Shown here: positions 35,101-43,761 of the stretch, in pieces
How the letters are laid out: every line of letters starts with the position of its first letter
Numbering within the stretch: position 1 is the stretch's first letter
Assembly: GCA_934364795.1 (NCBI GenBank)
Contig: CAKRMK010000024.1
Location: forward strand, 1 to 47,190
Direction: 5' to 3'
Source: an uncultured Blautia sp.
GTDB lineage: Bacteria > Bacillota > Clostridia > Lachnospirales > Lachnospiraceae
DNA: 47,190 nt
Made by a program: the position numbers and the translations under genes
Notes under the pieces: model-generated
Databases searched by the model: none
The model's input: only the letters and a program-made list of their open reading frames with translations
What the model was told of the DNA's origin: nothing

Positions 35101-37313
35101 ATGACGGTAAAGCTGGTTACACCTACGATGACACTATTTACACCGTAAACGTGGAAGTAACGGATGCTGGTGACGGTAATTTAACGGTAACACCGAAGTA
35201 TCATTCTTCCAAAGCAGCATCTGCTGATGAGACAGTGGAAGCCATGACATTTAACAATATCTATACAGCTTCCGGTGAGATTGTCCTGGATGCTACAAAG
35301 AGCCTGACAGGTCAGAACTTGGAAGAAAAACAGTTTACCTTTGAAGCAAAACAGGTAAATGAAAAGGGCGAAGCGGTCACAGACGGTTACAAAGAAACAG
35401 CAAACAATGATGCAGGTGGAAAGGTTATTTTCCCAATCATCAAATACGAGAAATCCGGAATTTACTTCTACCAGATCACAGAAGTAAATGATCAGAAATC
35501 CGGTTATGAGTATGATGGAAGCATCTATCTTGTAACAGTAGAAGTAAAAGATGACGATGCCGGAAACTTAACAGCAGCAATCAAGTCTGTTAAGAAAAAT
35601 GGCGAGGAAGTACCAGAGGGTGAAAATATTGTATTCCACAACACTTATACTGCTTCTGCAGAACTTGAGCTGACAGCTAAGAAATCCATGAAGATGGAAG
35701 GTACCGAACTTGGAACCTTCGAGTTTGAGCTGAAAGATGCTGCCGGAAATGTAATAGAAACGGTACAAAATGATGGAACAGGAACCATCACATTCAGTAA
35801 GCTTCCGTATGATCAGACTGCGATTGGCCAGACATTTACCTACACAGTAAATGAGAAGATCCCAACTGCAGAGGAACAGGCAGGCACAGAAGGAACAAAA
35901 TATGTATATGACCACACCATCTACACAGTAACAGTGAATGTAGAAGATAACAAAGATGGTACTTTGAAACTAAATAAGACCATCACAGCTGACGGCGTGG
36001 AATATGCAGAGGAGGCTATGAAGTTTGTCAATGACACAACGAAGGTAACCATTTCCAAGATCGATGATGCCAGCGAAAAAGCTCTTGAAGGTGCAACTCT
36101 TCAGGTGACAGATGCAGATGGCAATGTAATCGAAGAGTGGGTTTCCGATGGAACACCTCATGTAATTACAGGAAAACTGATTGCAGGAAAGACCTATACT
36201 TTAGTGGAAACCATTGCTCCGGAACATTACGAAATTGCAGATCCAATTGAATTTACAGTAGAGGAAGACGATACTAAGAATGAAGTTGTGATGCGTGATG
36301 TAATGACAAAGAGCAAGAAAGCTGCGATTAAGATCACCAAAGAGCTGAAGCTGAACGATGAGCTTATGACAGCTGTTGACAAGACGTTCTATGTGGCACT
36401 TTTTGCAGACCAGGAGTGCACAAAGATGGTATCTGAAATAAAAGCGCTTGAGTTCAAAGATGCTTCTTCTGCAACTGTTGAATTTAAGGGGCTTGATCTT
36501 GGCAGAACCTATTATGTGAAAGAAGTTGACAAAGACGGTCAGGTAATCGAAGTTGGAACCACAGAGGATGGAACTGCTTTTGTACCGTTCTTCCCGGAAG
36601 GCAACGAGGCAACCATTACAGAAGATGGAGAAAAAACTACGCTTACCTTCGAAAACCAGTTTACAGACTGGCCGGATGGATTCTACCTCGAGGCGAAGCT
36701 TACCATTACCAAGCAGCTTCTGAAGGCAAACGGTAAAGCGCAGAAGAGCGATAAAGTATTCTACGCAGGAGTCTTTGAGGATGAAGACCTGACCACATTG
36801 ACAACAAAACTTGAAAAACCGGTTATCAAATTGGATCTTGCCGGTAATTCACAGGCATCTGAAACAGTCAAGATGGTGCTCGAAGAAGGTGAAAGCTTCA
36901 AACTTTATATAGCAGAGACAGATAAGAATGGAACTCCTGTAGATAATCTGGAAAAATTTGCATATGATTATACCATTGAAAATGGAAATGTAAGTTTTGA
37001 CAAAGATAATACAGTTGGGGAAGTAACCATTATTAATAAGCCTCGTCCAAAGGTAACGCCAACGGTGACTCCGACTGTTACCCCGGAAGCAACACCTACA
37101 GAAACACCAAGCGTAACACCTACTGATACACCACAGTCTACTCCGACTGTGACACCAGAAGGAAACGCAACGCCTACACCGGTGCCGACCACCTCCACAG
37201 GTGTGAAAACCGGTGACGATACACCAATCGGATTTTATCTGCTGCTTCTTCTTGCAGCAGCGATTACAGTAGAAGAAACTGTAAGAAGACGCCGTAAAAA
37301 AGAACAGGATTGA
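29151..37313 (+). CDS. Giant cell-wall surface protein with choice-of-anchor A and many CnaB/pilin-type domains
   Basis: A 2720-residue adhesin. Signal peptide 1-31 (cleavage after VLA); Thr/Pro/Glu-rich repeats about 35-240; an Ig-like region about 250-510; a choice-of-anchor A-like domain about 540-840, ending in GTILAPGANVKYGALNGSVIAQ; FctA/Spy0128-like domain about 950-1068; CnaB about 1071-1159; three identical 188-residue units (1160-1723), each with two CnaB domains; CnaB 1724-1806; a SpaA-like module near 1810 and its near copy near 2297, with FctA-like domains between; two further beta domains; a Pro/Thr linker 2632-2680; and an anchor at 2683-2720 made of TGVKTGDD, a hydrophobic helix and RRRRKKEQD. 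Lys in SK(E/T)W and Asn in the NT(Y/H) endings suit isopeptide bonds. There is no LPXTG and no sortase gene in view. The ATG follows AAAGGAGGACATGAC. Likely binds host or mucus ligand (inference). Confidence 0.88.
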   Translation: MKTKKSRLKSFFAMLLVVSMVCQQSSLTVLATEDTYEADGETVAQEVPVVQETTGEIQQQNEQAAEGTAAEEQSEPVVQDQTESENVEGLEQVTEASTDQPTVEITDVPSDQPTAEAEVTEAPSEEPTAEVTEAPSEKPAAEVTEAPSEEPAAEVTEAPSEKPEVTDVPQVEPTAEVTEVPTEKPTAEVTEMPAEKPTADPTVTPDEPTEAPAPSAEATPIPEISIEPTETPALTPKITEAPTEEQAEVVGSVTQEVLNREVDGNMAAVIKFKIKVENCSVDKDAVTDIKAILPETLTFLTDNETTEDYIVENGTIAWKKQEISAYEVKEYVFFALVNENVTDTKNLIVKFYIDDEKIPDNKVSWANTELLNIAKVEEAPTLLSSVCSGVEVTVTADEGVLEPGTTLNVKKVSTIKATEAVEDILAENQSVEELVAFDVTLVKDGEEVQPNGQVNLSFANISFVDQAEDEDKELVIAHVADSMTDAEDMGEIIVSDDSVAVDTTHFSVYAVALVKASDETEYKTITEKYESQNGFNYNDGNNSYSSIAFDFHIFAKESTITNHTNGNIAANKFNGGGHGIGTNQNREDNVLEYNYFGESANGVGTIASGITVIGKNISTSKENNGKELTIGNGTKQEESVSKNIYKEAQESDAFIDIDSELENLKLISKDMAQNGTSSEIKTDFPADTNNKIVVDLSNSQNQINYLNVTAEQLRRNGNKSIILFKGLSGKTLIVNVDMTGADPAALENIVSEIEGFSNGETVVRSECNLLWNFYERKNGQIQSYTTSEDQYAKIGTSDYFMGTILAPGANVKYGALNGSVIAQKTESSGKESHNWRYSGLSATITVNKSFDVSNASAQTFYFAIFLDQGVTRVTDQAVKSVTLSGGQSGTVKFSNLKSGVTYYVYETDVNGNPVGDNFAYTIVGGNGKVIIPEQGNNDISISNTTKQIQTSIEITANKKLKGGVLQANQFRFTLTQIDDNGNPCGTPVTATNDANGYIAFPEITYTTVGAYNYVIEEITGTDDKYEYDTSSYNVEVRVSDDGNGGLTVSKTITKNGTKVAVAEFINKCIKVDIEGSKTWSDNNNKYTTRPGEITIRVKNGTREVASTTVTAANNWSYEFKGLPKYDSDGNEIQYSIEEDAVTGYDSSVTGYDVENTLQTIDISGSKEWNDAGNEGARPTEITVRLLADGKEVDHAEANESNGWSWSFSGKPKYAAGNEIKYSVVEDNVENYTTEKGTGKYDIKNTYNPGKTSIHVTKAWNDAGNKDGKRPLSVKVELYADGKATGKTATLNESNGWSYTWSDLDEKSNGRTITYSVKEKDVNAAYTVTYDGDGKGNFTVTNTHTPETVDISGSKEWNDAGNEGARPTEITVRLLADGKEVDHAEANESNGWSWSFSGKPKYAAGNEIKYSVVEDNVENYTTEKGTGKYDIKNTYNPGKTSIHVTKAWNDAGNKDGKRPLSVKVELYADGKATGKTATLNESNGWSYTWSDLDEKSNGRTITYSVKEKDVNAAYTVTYDGDGKGNFTVTNTHTPETVDISGSKEWNDAGNEGARPTEITVRLLADGKEVDHAEANESNGWSWSFSGKPKYAAGNEIKYSVVEDNVENYTTEKGTGKYDIKNTYNPGKTSIHVTKAWNDAGNKDGKRPLSVKVELYADGKATGKTATLNESNGWSYTWSDLDEKSNGRTITYSVKEKDVNAAYTVTYDGDGKGNFTVTNTHTPETINIDGSKTWNDNGDESNRPSSIIINLLANGTVVDTKEVTAIDNWTWKFEGKPKYESGKEIKYTVLEDPVDGFISSKGDGDYDIVNTPTKVTINKVEARNKENLSGATLQIKDADLNVVEEWVTDGTPHVIIGKLAIGKTYTLVETIAPKGYAVADPVTFTVEEDATKNEITLVDVYSAKGSLSLTATKRLTTNETALLPDQFTFVLCDKDGNILQTKKNDADGNVTFDEIPYVLKAEIDENGSYVYTDETGSYEYTVKEVNDGKAGYTYDDTIYTVNVEVTDAGDGNLTVTPKYHSSKAASADETVEAMTFNNIYTASGEIVLDATKSLTGQNLEEKQFTFEAKQVNEKGEAVTDGYKETANNDAGGKVIFPIIKYEKSGIYFYQITEVNDQKSGYEYDGSIYLVTVEVKDDDAGNLTAAIKSVKKNGEEVPEGENIVFHNTYTASAELELTAKKSMKMEGTELGTFEFELKDAAGNVIETVQNDGTGTITFSKLPYDQTAIGQTFTYTVNEKIPTAEEQAGTEGTKYVYDHTIYTVTVNVEDNKDGTLKLNKTITADGVEYAEEAMKFVNDTTKVTISKIDDASEKALEGATLQVTDADGNVIEEWVSDGTPHVITGKLIAGKTYTLVETIAPEHYEIADPIEFTVEEDDTKNEVVMRDVMTKSKKAAIKITKELKLNDELMTAVDKTFYVALFADQECTKMVSEIKALEFKDASSATVEFKGLDLGRTYYVKEVDKDGQVIEVGTTEDGTAFVPFFPEGNEATITEDGEKTTLTFENQFTDWPDGFYLEAKLTITKQLLKANGKAQKSDKVFYAGVFEDEDLTTLTTKLEKPVIKLDLAGNSQASETVKMVLEEGESFKLYIAETDKNGTPVDNLEKFAYDYTIENGNVSFDKDNTVGEVTIINKPRPKVTPTVTPTVTPEATPTETPSVTPTDTPQSTPTVTPEGNATPTPVPTTSTGVKTGDDTPIGFYLLLLLAAAITVEETVRRRRKKEQD
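32629..34318 (+). repeat. Three tandem identical 564-bp repeats in the adhesin gene
   Basis: Units begin at 32629, 33193 and 33757. I see no base difference between copies, including at silent positions; the last copy diverges only at its final bases (34319-34320). Each encodes 188 residues with two CnaB domains. Base identity at silent sites means recent duplication or ongoing gene conversion. Copy number may vary between strains, and such repeats are a known assembly hazard. Confidence 0.95.
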
Positions 37314-37346
37314 TTTTTAAATCAGTCAAAATAATGTAATTTGATA

Positions 37347-37390
37347 TGCTCCGCTGGTAGAACGTTATGGTTTTATCAGCGGGGCATTTT
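37347..37390 (+). terminator. Terminator after the adhesin gene
   Basis: TGCTCCGCTG (37347-37356) pairs with CAGCGGGGCA (37377-37386), 10 bp with one G-U and a 20-nt loop, then TTTTA. Located 33 nt after the stop. Confidence 0.7.
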
Positions 37391-37479
37391 ATGTGGCAGA
37401 AAAATTTTACAGTACGAACATTACCTATGAACAGTAAGCAGATATTGCTGTTTATAGAAATCTTTAGTCTAAAGTCTCT

Positions 37480-37509
37480 TGCACAGCTCACACCTTGGAT
37501 GTTATAATA
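37480..37509 (+). promoter_or_regulatory. Promoter of the M16C peptidase gene
   Basis: TTGCAC (37480-37485), 18-nt spacer, consensus TATAAT (37504-37509), about 100 nt before the start codon. Confidence 0.65.
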
Positions 37510-37612
37510 ATTTTTACGAATGAATTTCCGGCATACTTTTTAGACGAAAGGACATTCTAGTAAAAAACATCCTGCAGCATTTTTTTTAAGCACAGGATTT
37601 TTGGAGGAAAAA

Positions 37613-40537
37613 ATGAGAATAGAAAACATTCCTGCATATGAAATTGAGAAACAAGAAAATCTGACAGATATTCATTCTACCGGATATCTGGTACGCCACA
37701 AAAAAACAGGCGCAAGACTTGTCCTTATTGAGAACGATGACGAGAATAAAGTATTTTCCATTGCATTTCGCACACCGCCCAGGAACAGCACAGGTGTACC
37801 ACACATCCTGGAACACAGCGTTCTGTGTGGCTCCCGCCAGTTCCCGCTGAAGGATCCATTTGTAGAGCTGGTAAAGGGCTCTCTGAACACATTCCTGAAT
37901 GCAATGACTTATCCGGACAAGACCTGTTATCCAGTTGCAAGCTGTAATGATCAGGATTTCCAGAATTTGATGCATGTATATCTGGATGCTGTATTTTATC
38001 CTAATATTTATAAGAAAGAGGAGATTTTCCGTCAGGAAGGCTGGAGCTATCACCTTGAGAATAAAGAAGGCCCACTGACTTACAATGGAGTAGTATACAA
38101 TGAAATGAAAGGTGCTTTTTCTTCCCCGGATGAAGTTCTGGAGAGGGAAATTATGAACAGCCTTTTCCCTGATAACACCTATGGAGTAGAATCCGGTGGT
38201 AATCCGGAGAATATTCCGGAGCTTTCCTACGAAGAATTCCTTGACTTCCACAGAACCTATTACCATCCTTCCAACAGCTATATTTACCTTTATGGAAATA
38301 TGGACATGGAAGAAAAACTGAAATTCATTGATGAAAAATATCTGTCTGCCTTTGATGCTTTGGAGGTGGACTCTCATATTCCTCATCAGGCTGCATTTTC
38401 CAGTGTGAAAGATATTCAGAAAGAATATCCTGTGGCAGAGAATGAGGAAGAGGAGGATAACACCTATCTTTCCTTTAATATGGTAGTTGGCGATGCCATG
38501 GATAATACCCTTGGCGTGGCGTTTGATGTGCTGGATTATGCACTTCTTAGCGCACCTGGGGCGCCGCTAAAAATGGCACTTCTGGATGCAGGAATCGGTA
38601 AGGATATTTATGGCTCCTATGATGATGGAATCCTGCAGCCATATTTTTCCATTGTGGCAAAAGGTGCCAGAACTTCACAGAAGGAAGAATTTGTTTCCAT
38701 TATCCGCAAAGTTCTTCAGGACATTGTGAAAAATGGAATTGACAAAAAGGCAATTCTTGCAGGAATCAATTATATGGAGTTCCGTTATCGTGAGGCTGAT
38801 TTTGGATCCTATCCAAAGGGACTGATGTACGGACTGGATATTATGGGGAACTGGCTTTATGATGATTCCAAGCCTTTTGCCCAGGTTCAGCTCCTTGCTG
38901 TTTATGACAGGCTGAAAGAGGCAGTAAATGAAGGCTATTTCGAAAGTCTGATCCAGAAATGGCTTCTTGACAATACCCATGGTGTGATTCTGGCTCTGGT
39001 ACCAAAACGTGGCCTGGCAGCACAGCGAGAGAAGGCACTGGAAGAAAAACTGGAGAATTACAGAAGAAGTCTTACTGATGAACAGCTGGAAGAGCTGGTA
39101 AGAAAGACAAATGCACTTGTAGAATATCAGGAATCCGAAGAAAAACCAGAAGACCTTGCCTGCATTCCCATGTTAAAACGCTCTGATATCCGCAGGGAAG
39201 TGAATGGATTTTCAAACGAGGAGTTATCTGTTGATGGCAGCCTTTTCCTGTATCAGGATGTTTGCACCAACGGAATCGGTTATGTGAATGCAATGTTTGA
39301 AATCAAAGATATGGCTGTAGATAAAGTCCATTATCTGGGACTTTTGAAATCTGTCCTTGGTTATGTCGACACACAGAATTATACCTATGGAGAGCTGTTC
39401 AATGCAATCAATGCAAGAACCGGTGGAATTCAGTGTGGGGTAGATGTTTTTGACAAGGCAAATGACCCGGAGGCATTTTGGACCATGTTTACCATCAGAG
39501 GCAAGGCTTTGTATTCCCAGATGGATTTCCTTTTCCAGATGATGGAGGAAATCCTCAATACGTCCCAAATTACAGACACCAAGCGTCTTTATGAGATTAT
39601 TGCAGAGATCAAATCAAGAGGACAGGCATCTCTTATTGGAGCAGGACATCAGACAGCAGTTTTGCGTGGTGCTTCCTATGGCTCCCCTATGGCAAGATTT
39701 CAGGATGAAATGGCAGGCGTTGGCTATTATAAATTTATAGAAGACCTGGAGAAGAATTTCCAGGAGAAAAAAGAAGAAATCGTAGCAGGACTGAAAACTG
39801 CCATGGCAGAGATTATCCGTCCGGATTCTTTTATGGTAAGCTATACAGGAGAAAGAGAATCTGTAGAGAAAATGCAGGAACTTTGCTGCCAGCTGAAAAA
39901 AAGCCTTCCAGAGGGAAAAGGAGAAGTTCCGGCAGTATCTGTTACCTGTAAGAAAAAGAACGAGGGCTTTAAAACCTCCGGTCAGGTACAGTATGTGGCA
40001 AGAACAGGCAACTTTGTGAAAAAAGGTTTTACCTACACAGGTGCCCTGGAGATTTTGAAGGTAGCTTTAAGCTATGATTATCTGTGGATCAACCTTCGTG
40101 TAAAAGGCGGTGCCTACGGCTGCATGAGCGGCTTTAAGAGAAGTGGTGAGAGCTATTTTGTATCCTACAGAGATCCCCATCTTCGCCGTACACTGGAGGT
40201 GTACCAGGGCGTGCCGGAATATGTGCGTAACTTCACAGCAGATGAGCGTGAGATGACCAAGTATATTATTGGTACCATTAGTGGAAAAGATGTTCCAAGA
40301 ACACCGCAGACCCAGGGCGCGCTTGGAAGAATGGCATATTTCCGTGGACTGACAGTAGAAATGATGCAAAAAGAGCGTGACCAGATTTTGAATGCAACAG
40401 TAGAAGATATTCATGCACTGGCTCCTCTTATTGAGGCAGTTCTTTCCGATGACCAGCTTTGTGTAGTTGGAAGCGAAAGTGCTATTGAGAAAGCAGAAGA
40501 TGTATTTATGGAGACAAAACCACTTGTTTCCTGTTAA
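37613..40537 (+). CDS. M16C family zinc metallopeptidase (presequence-protease-like)
   Basis: A 974-residue cytoplasmic peptidase of the insulinase/presequence protease type, which degrades peptides inside a two-half chamber. The inverted zinc motif is HILEH (64-68), with the distal ligand likely Glu164 in YNEMKGAFSS. The SVLCGSRQFPLKDPF and GSLNTFLNAMTYPDKTCYPVAS segments are typical of subfamily M16C. The C-terminal half shows VKGGAYGCMSGF, the conserved substrate-binding Arg/Tyr region. No signal peptide. ATG 37613 follows TTGGAGGAAAAA; a TTG at 37601 would sit on the ribosome binding site. Its 3' end is 19 nt before era, so the genes may share a transcript. Confidence 0.92.
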   Translation: MRIENIPAYEIEKQENLTDIHSTGYLVRHKKTGARLVLIENDDENKVFSIAFRTPPRNSTGVPHILEHSVLCGSRQFPLKDPFVELVKGSLNTFLNAMTYPDKTCYPVASCNDQDFQNLMHVYLDAVFYPNIYKKEEIFRQEGWSYHLENKEGPLTYNGVVYNEMKGAFSSPDEVLEREIMNSLFPDNTYGVESGGNPENIPELSYEEFLDFHRTYYHPSNSYIYLYGNMDMEEKLKFIDEKYLSAFDALEVDSHIPHQAAFSSVKDIQKEYPVAENEEEEDNTYLSFNMVVGDAMDNTLGVAFDVLDYALLSAPGAPLKMALLDAGIGKDIYGSYDDGILQPYFSIVAKGARTSQKEEFVSIIRKVLQDIVKNGIDKKAILAGINYMEFRYREADFGSYPKGLMYGLDIMGNWLYDDSKPFAQVQLLAVYDRLKEAVNEGYFESLIQKWLLDNTHGVILALVPKRGLAAQREKALEEKLENYRRSLTDEQLEELVRKTNALVEYQESEEKPEDLACIPMLKRSDIRREVNGFSNEELSVDGSLFLYQDVCTNGIGYVNAMFEIKDMAVDKVHYLGLLKSVLGYVDTQNYTYGELFNAINARTGGIQCGVDVFDKANDPEAFWTMFTIRGKALYSQMDFLFQMMEEILNTSQITDTKRLYEIIAEIKSRGQASLIGAGHQTAVLRGASYGSPMARFQDEMAGVGYYKFIEDLEKNFQEKKEEIVAGLKTAMAEIIRPDSFMVSYTGERESVEKMQELCCQLKKSLPEGKGEVPAVSVTCKKKNEGFKTSGQVQYVARTGNFVKKGFTYTGALEILKVALSYDYLWINLRVKGGAYGCMSGFKRSGESYFVSYRDPHLRRTLEVYQGVPEYVRNFTADEREMTKYIIGTISGKDVPRTPQTQGALGRMAYFRGLTVEMMQKERDQILNATVEDIHALAPLIEAVLSDDQLCVVGSESAIEKAEDVFMETKPLVSC

Positions 40538-40556
40538 TTTGAGAAAGGAAGAAGCT

Positions 40557-41465
40557 ATGACACCAGATTTTAAATCCGGATTTGTGGCAATTATCGGCCG
40601 TCCTAACGTTGGTAAGTCTACACTGATGAACCATCTTATCGGTCAGAAGATTGCCATTACCTCCAAGAAACCCCAGACAACCAGAAACCGTATCCAGACA
40701 GTTTACACCTGTGAGAAGGGACAGATCGTTTTTCTGGACACCCCAGGTATCCACAAGGCGAAAAATAAACTTGGAGAATATATGGTGGCAGTTGCAGAGC
40801 GCACTTTGAAAGAAGTTGACGCAATTATGTGGCTGGTAGAGCCGTCTACTTTTATTGGTGCAGGAGAACGGCATATTGCAGAGCAGCTTCAGGGTGTTGG
40901 TGTGCCGGTGATCCTGATCATCAACAAAATCGATACCGTGAAAAAAGAAGAAATTCTTCCTGCAATTGATACTTACCGCAAGATCTGTGATTTTGCAGAA
41001 ATTATCCCCTGTTCTGCACTTCGTGGACAGAATACGGATGATATTATTGACAGCATTCTGAAATATCTGCCATATGGTCCCATGTTTTATGATGAGGATA
41101 CCGTGACAGACCAGCCCCAGCGCCAGATTGTTGCAGAAGTGATCCGGGAGAAAGCTCTTCATGCACTGGATGCGGAAATCCCTCACGGAATTGCAGTTGC
41201 CATTGACAGGATGAAAGAACGTCCGGGGAAAAATCCAATGGTGGACATTGAGGCAACTATTATTTGTGAAAGGGATTCCCACAAGGGCATCATCATCGGA
41301 AAAGGCGGCGCCATGCTGAAAAAAATCGGCAGCAATGCCAGATATGAGCTGGAGAGAATGCTGGATTCCAAGGTGAATCTGAAACTCTGGGTGAAGGTGA
41401 AAAAGGACTGGCGTGACAGTGATTTCATGATCAAGAACTTTGGATATGACAAGAAGGAAATCTGA
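40557..41465 (+). CDS. era: GTPase Era
   Basis: Essential GTPase that binds the 3' end of 16S rRNA during 30S maturation. It has 302 residues. G1 GRPNVGKST (14-22), the switch region KPQTTRNRI, G3 DTPGIHK, G4 NKID and G5 CSALRG lie in the N-terminal domain. The C-terminal KH domain contains ERDSHKGIIIGKGGAMLKKIG. I start at ATG 40557 after GAAAGGAAG; an in-frame start at 40467 lies inside the peptidase gene. Two bases separate its stop from the recO start codon, so these are translationally coupled. Confidence 0.96.
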   Translation: MTPDFKSGFVAIIGRPNVGKSTLMNHLIGQKIAITSKKPQTTRNRIQTVYTCEKGQIVFLDTPGIHKAKNKLGEYMVAVAERTLKEVDAIMWLVEPSTFIGAGERHIAEQLQGVGVPVILIINKIDTVKKEEILPAIDTYRKICDFAEIIPCSALRGQNTDDIIDSILKYLPYGPMFYDEDTVTDQPQRQIVAEVIREKALHALDAEIPHGIAVAIDRMKERPGKNPMVDIEATIICERDSHKGIIIGKGGAMLKKIGSNARYELERMLDSKVNLKLWVKVKKDWRDSDFMIKNFGYDKKEI

Positions 41466-41467
41466 AT

Positions 41468-42235
41468 ATGAGTGATCTGATCACCGTACAGGGAGTGGTT
41501 CTTTTGGCGCAGCCTGTGGGAGAGTATGACAAACGAATTGTACTTCTTACCAGGGAGCGGGGAAAGATTTCTGCTTTTGCAAAAGGGGCAAGGCGGCAGA
41601 ACAGTCCCTTTATGGCAGCTGCCAATCCCTTTGTGTTTGGGAATTTTACTTTATATGAGGGAAGAAGCAGCTATAATCTGAATCAGGTAGTTGTGACTCA
41701 CCACTTTGTGGAGCTTGCAACAAGACAGCCTGGAGTGTACTATGGCTACTATTTCCTGGAACTTGCAGATTATTTTGGAAGAGAAGGTACGGATGAGAAA
41801 GATATGATGAATCTTCTGTACCTTACTGTGAAGGCACTTTTAAATCCGGAACTGGATGACAGGCTGATCCGGTGTATTTTTGAACTTCGTACTATGACAG
41901 AGCAGGGGCTTATGCCGGAGCTTTTTCACTGCGTGAACTGTGGAGAAGAGGTGCGAGGCAAGGAAAATCTGTTCTTTTCCCAGGCAGCCCACGGTATTGT
42001 GGATCAGGAATGCCTGAAGAAAGCCTCCAGCCAGGAAGCAAGATCTGCAAGACGGATTTCACCGGCTGCCCTTTACACCATGCAGTACATAGTTACGTCT
42101 CCTATGACCAGATTATACAGTTTTACAGTGAATGAGGATGTGCTGTGGGAGCTGGAACATCATATTCAGGCGTATATGGCTGCCAATACAGATAAAAAAT
42201 TCAAAAGCCTGCAGATTCTGGAAGTCATGGTGTAG
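41468..42235 (+). CDS. recO: DNA repair protein RecO
   Basis: Helps RecA load on single-stranded DNA via RecR in recombinational repair. It has 255 residues: an N-terminal OB-fold (QGVVLLAQPVGEYDKRIVLLTRERGKISAFAKGARR), a central helical part, and a zinc-finger-like region starting FHCVNCGEEVRGKENLFFSQAAHGIVDQECL. Only three cysteines of the usual four are visible there (CxxC and one later), so zinc binding may be altered or absent. The ATG at 41468 immediately follows the era stop. The era-recO pairing is conserved in Firmicutes. Confidence 0.93.
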   Translation: MSDLITVQGVVLLAQPVGEYDKRIVLLTRERGKISAFAKGARRQNSPFMAAANPFVFGNFTLYEGRSSYNLNQVVVTHHFVELATRQPGVYYGYYFLELADYFGREGTDEKDMMNLLYLTVKALLNPELDDRLIRCIFELRTMTEQGLMPELFHCVNCGEEVRGKENLFFSQAAHGIVDQECLKKASSQEARSARRISPAALYTMQYIVTSPMTRLYSFTVNEDVLWELEHHIQAYMAANTDKKFKSLQILEVMV

Positions 42236-42260
42236 ATTCCAACAAAAAATCTGCATAAAC

Positions 42261-42289
42261 TTTACAAAAAAGAAAGTAACGAGTATAAT
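42261..42289 (+). promoter_or_regulatory. Promoter of glyS
   Basis: TTTACA (42261-42266), 17-nt spacer, TATAAT (42284-42289). The resulting leader is only about 40 nt, too short for a T-box riboswitch. Confidence 0.75.
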
Positions 42290-42333
42290 ATACCGTAAAA
42301 ATAATCATCTATCAAACAATGAGGAGAGATATC

Positions 42334-43728
42334 ATGGAAAAAACAATGGACAAGATCATTGCGCTGGCAAAAGCAAGAGGATTTGTTTACCCGGGTTCTG
42401 AGATTTATGGCGGTCTGGCTAATACATGGGACTATGGAAACCTTGGCGTAGAGCTTAAGAATAATGTAAAACGTGCATGGTGGCAGAAATTTATTCAGGA
42501 GTCTCCGTACAATGTAGGCGTTGACTGTGCGATTCTGATGAATCCGCAGACCTGGATCGCTTCCGGACATCTTGGAAGCTTCTCCGATCCCCTTATGGAT
42601 TGTAAAGAGTGTCATGAGCGTTTCCGTGCAGACAAGATCATCGAGGACTACAGCCAGGAGCATGGTATTGAGCTTGAGAGTTCTGTAGATGGATGGTCAC
42701 AGGAAGAAATGAAGAACTTCATTGAAGAGCACAACGTTCCATGCCCTTCCTGCGGTAAGCACAATTTCACAGACATCCGTCAGTTCAACCTGATGTTCAA
42801 GACCTTCCAGGGCGTAACTGAGGATGCTAAGAATACAGTTTATTTAAGACCGGAGACTGCACAGGGTATTTTCGTAAACTTTAAGAACGTGCAGAGAACA
42901 TCCCGTAAGAAAATTCCGTTTGGTATCGGCCAGATCGGTAAATCTTTCCGTAATGAGATTACACCTGGTAACTTTACTTTCCGTACCCGTGAGTTCGAGC
43001 AGATGGAGCTTGAATTTTTCTGTGAGCCCGATACAGACCTTGAGTGGTTTGCATATTGGAAGAGCTTCTGCCTGAACTGGCTGCATTCTCTTGGACTGAA
43101 GGACGAAGAGGTTCGTTACCGTGACCATGATGCAGAAGAGTTAAGCTTCTACAGTAAGGCTACCACAGATGTTGAGTTCCTTTTCCCATTTGGATGGGGC
43201 GAGCTGTGGGGTATTGCAGACAGAACAGACTATGACCTTACCCAGCATCAGAATGTATCCGGACAGGATCTGACATACTTTGATGATGAGAAGAAGCAGA
43301 AATATATTCCATATGTAATTGAGCCGTCACTGGGAGCTGACCGTGTGGTTCTGGCATTCCTTTGCAGCGCATATGACGAAGAAGTTCTGGATGCCGAGAA
43401 GAATGATGTCCGTACTGTCCTTCATTTCCATCCGGCACTTGCACCTGTTAAAATCGGTGTGCTTCCTCTTTCCAAGAAACTGAACGAAGGTGCAGAGAAA
43501 ATTTATGCACAGTTGTCTAAGAAATATAACTGCGAATTTGATGATCGTGGAAACATTGGAAAACGTTACAGAAGACAGGATGAGATCGGAACTCCGTTCT
43601 GTGTAACTTATGACTTTGATTCTGAGACAGATGGCTGCGTAACTGTCCGTGACCGTGATTCCATGGAGCAGGTTCGTATTAAGATTGATGAGCTGGATGC
43701 TTATTTTGCAGACAAGTTTACATTCTGA
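42334..43728 (+). CDS. glyS: Glycyl-tRNA synthetase, single-chain (alpha2) type
   Basis: Charges tRNA-Gly with glycine. At 464 residues it is the dimeric eukaryote/archaeal-like class II form (glyQS type), not the tetrameric glyQ+glyS. Motifs: [18 protein letters not shown] near the start; a CKECH..C-P-S-CGK zinc-like insertion (about 88-142); [15 protein letters not shown] (motif 2 area); [29 protein letters not shown] (motif 2); [15 protein letters not shown] (motif 3); and a C-terminal anticodon-binding domain (about 365-464) with [19 protein letters not shown] 42334 follows GAGGAGAG; a start at 42319 would precede the ribosome binding site. Confidence 0.96.
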   Translation: MEKTMDKIIALAKARGFVYPGSEIYGGLANTWDYGNLGVELKNNVKRAWWQKFIQESPYNVGVDCAILMNPQTWIASGHLGSFSDPLMDCKECHERFRADKIIEDYSQEHGIELESSVDGWSQEEMKNFIEEHNVPCPSCGKHNFTDIRQFNLMFKTFQGVTEDAKNTVYLRPETAQGIFVNFKNVQRTSRKKIPFGIGQIGKSFRNEITPGNFTFRTREFEQMELEFFCEPDTDLEWFAYWKSFCLNWLHSLGLKDEEVRYRDHDAEELSFYSKATTDVEFLFPFGWGELWGIADRTDYDLTQHQNVSGQDLTYFDDEKKQKYIPYVIEPSLGADRVVLAFLCSAYDEEVLDAEKNDVRTVLHFHPALAPVKIGVLPLSKKLNEGAEKIYAQLSKKYNCEFDDRGNIGKRYRRQDEIGTPFCVTYDFDSETDGCVTVRDRDSMEQVRIKIDELDAYFADKFTF

Positions 43729-43761
43729 TCTGTTTAATCAAAATTGAATAAGTAATTAAAA

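Noticed and set aside
42236..42333. T-box riboswitch before glyS
   Set aside because: The promoter at 42261-42289 leaves only about 40 nt of leader, with no T-box sequence.
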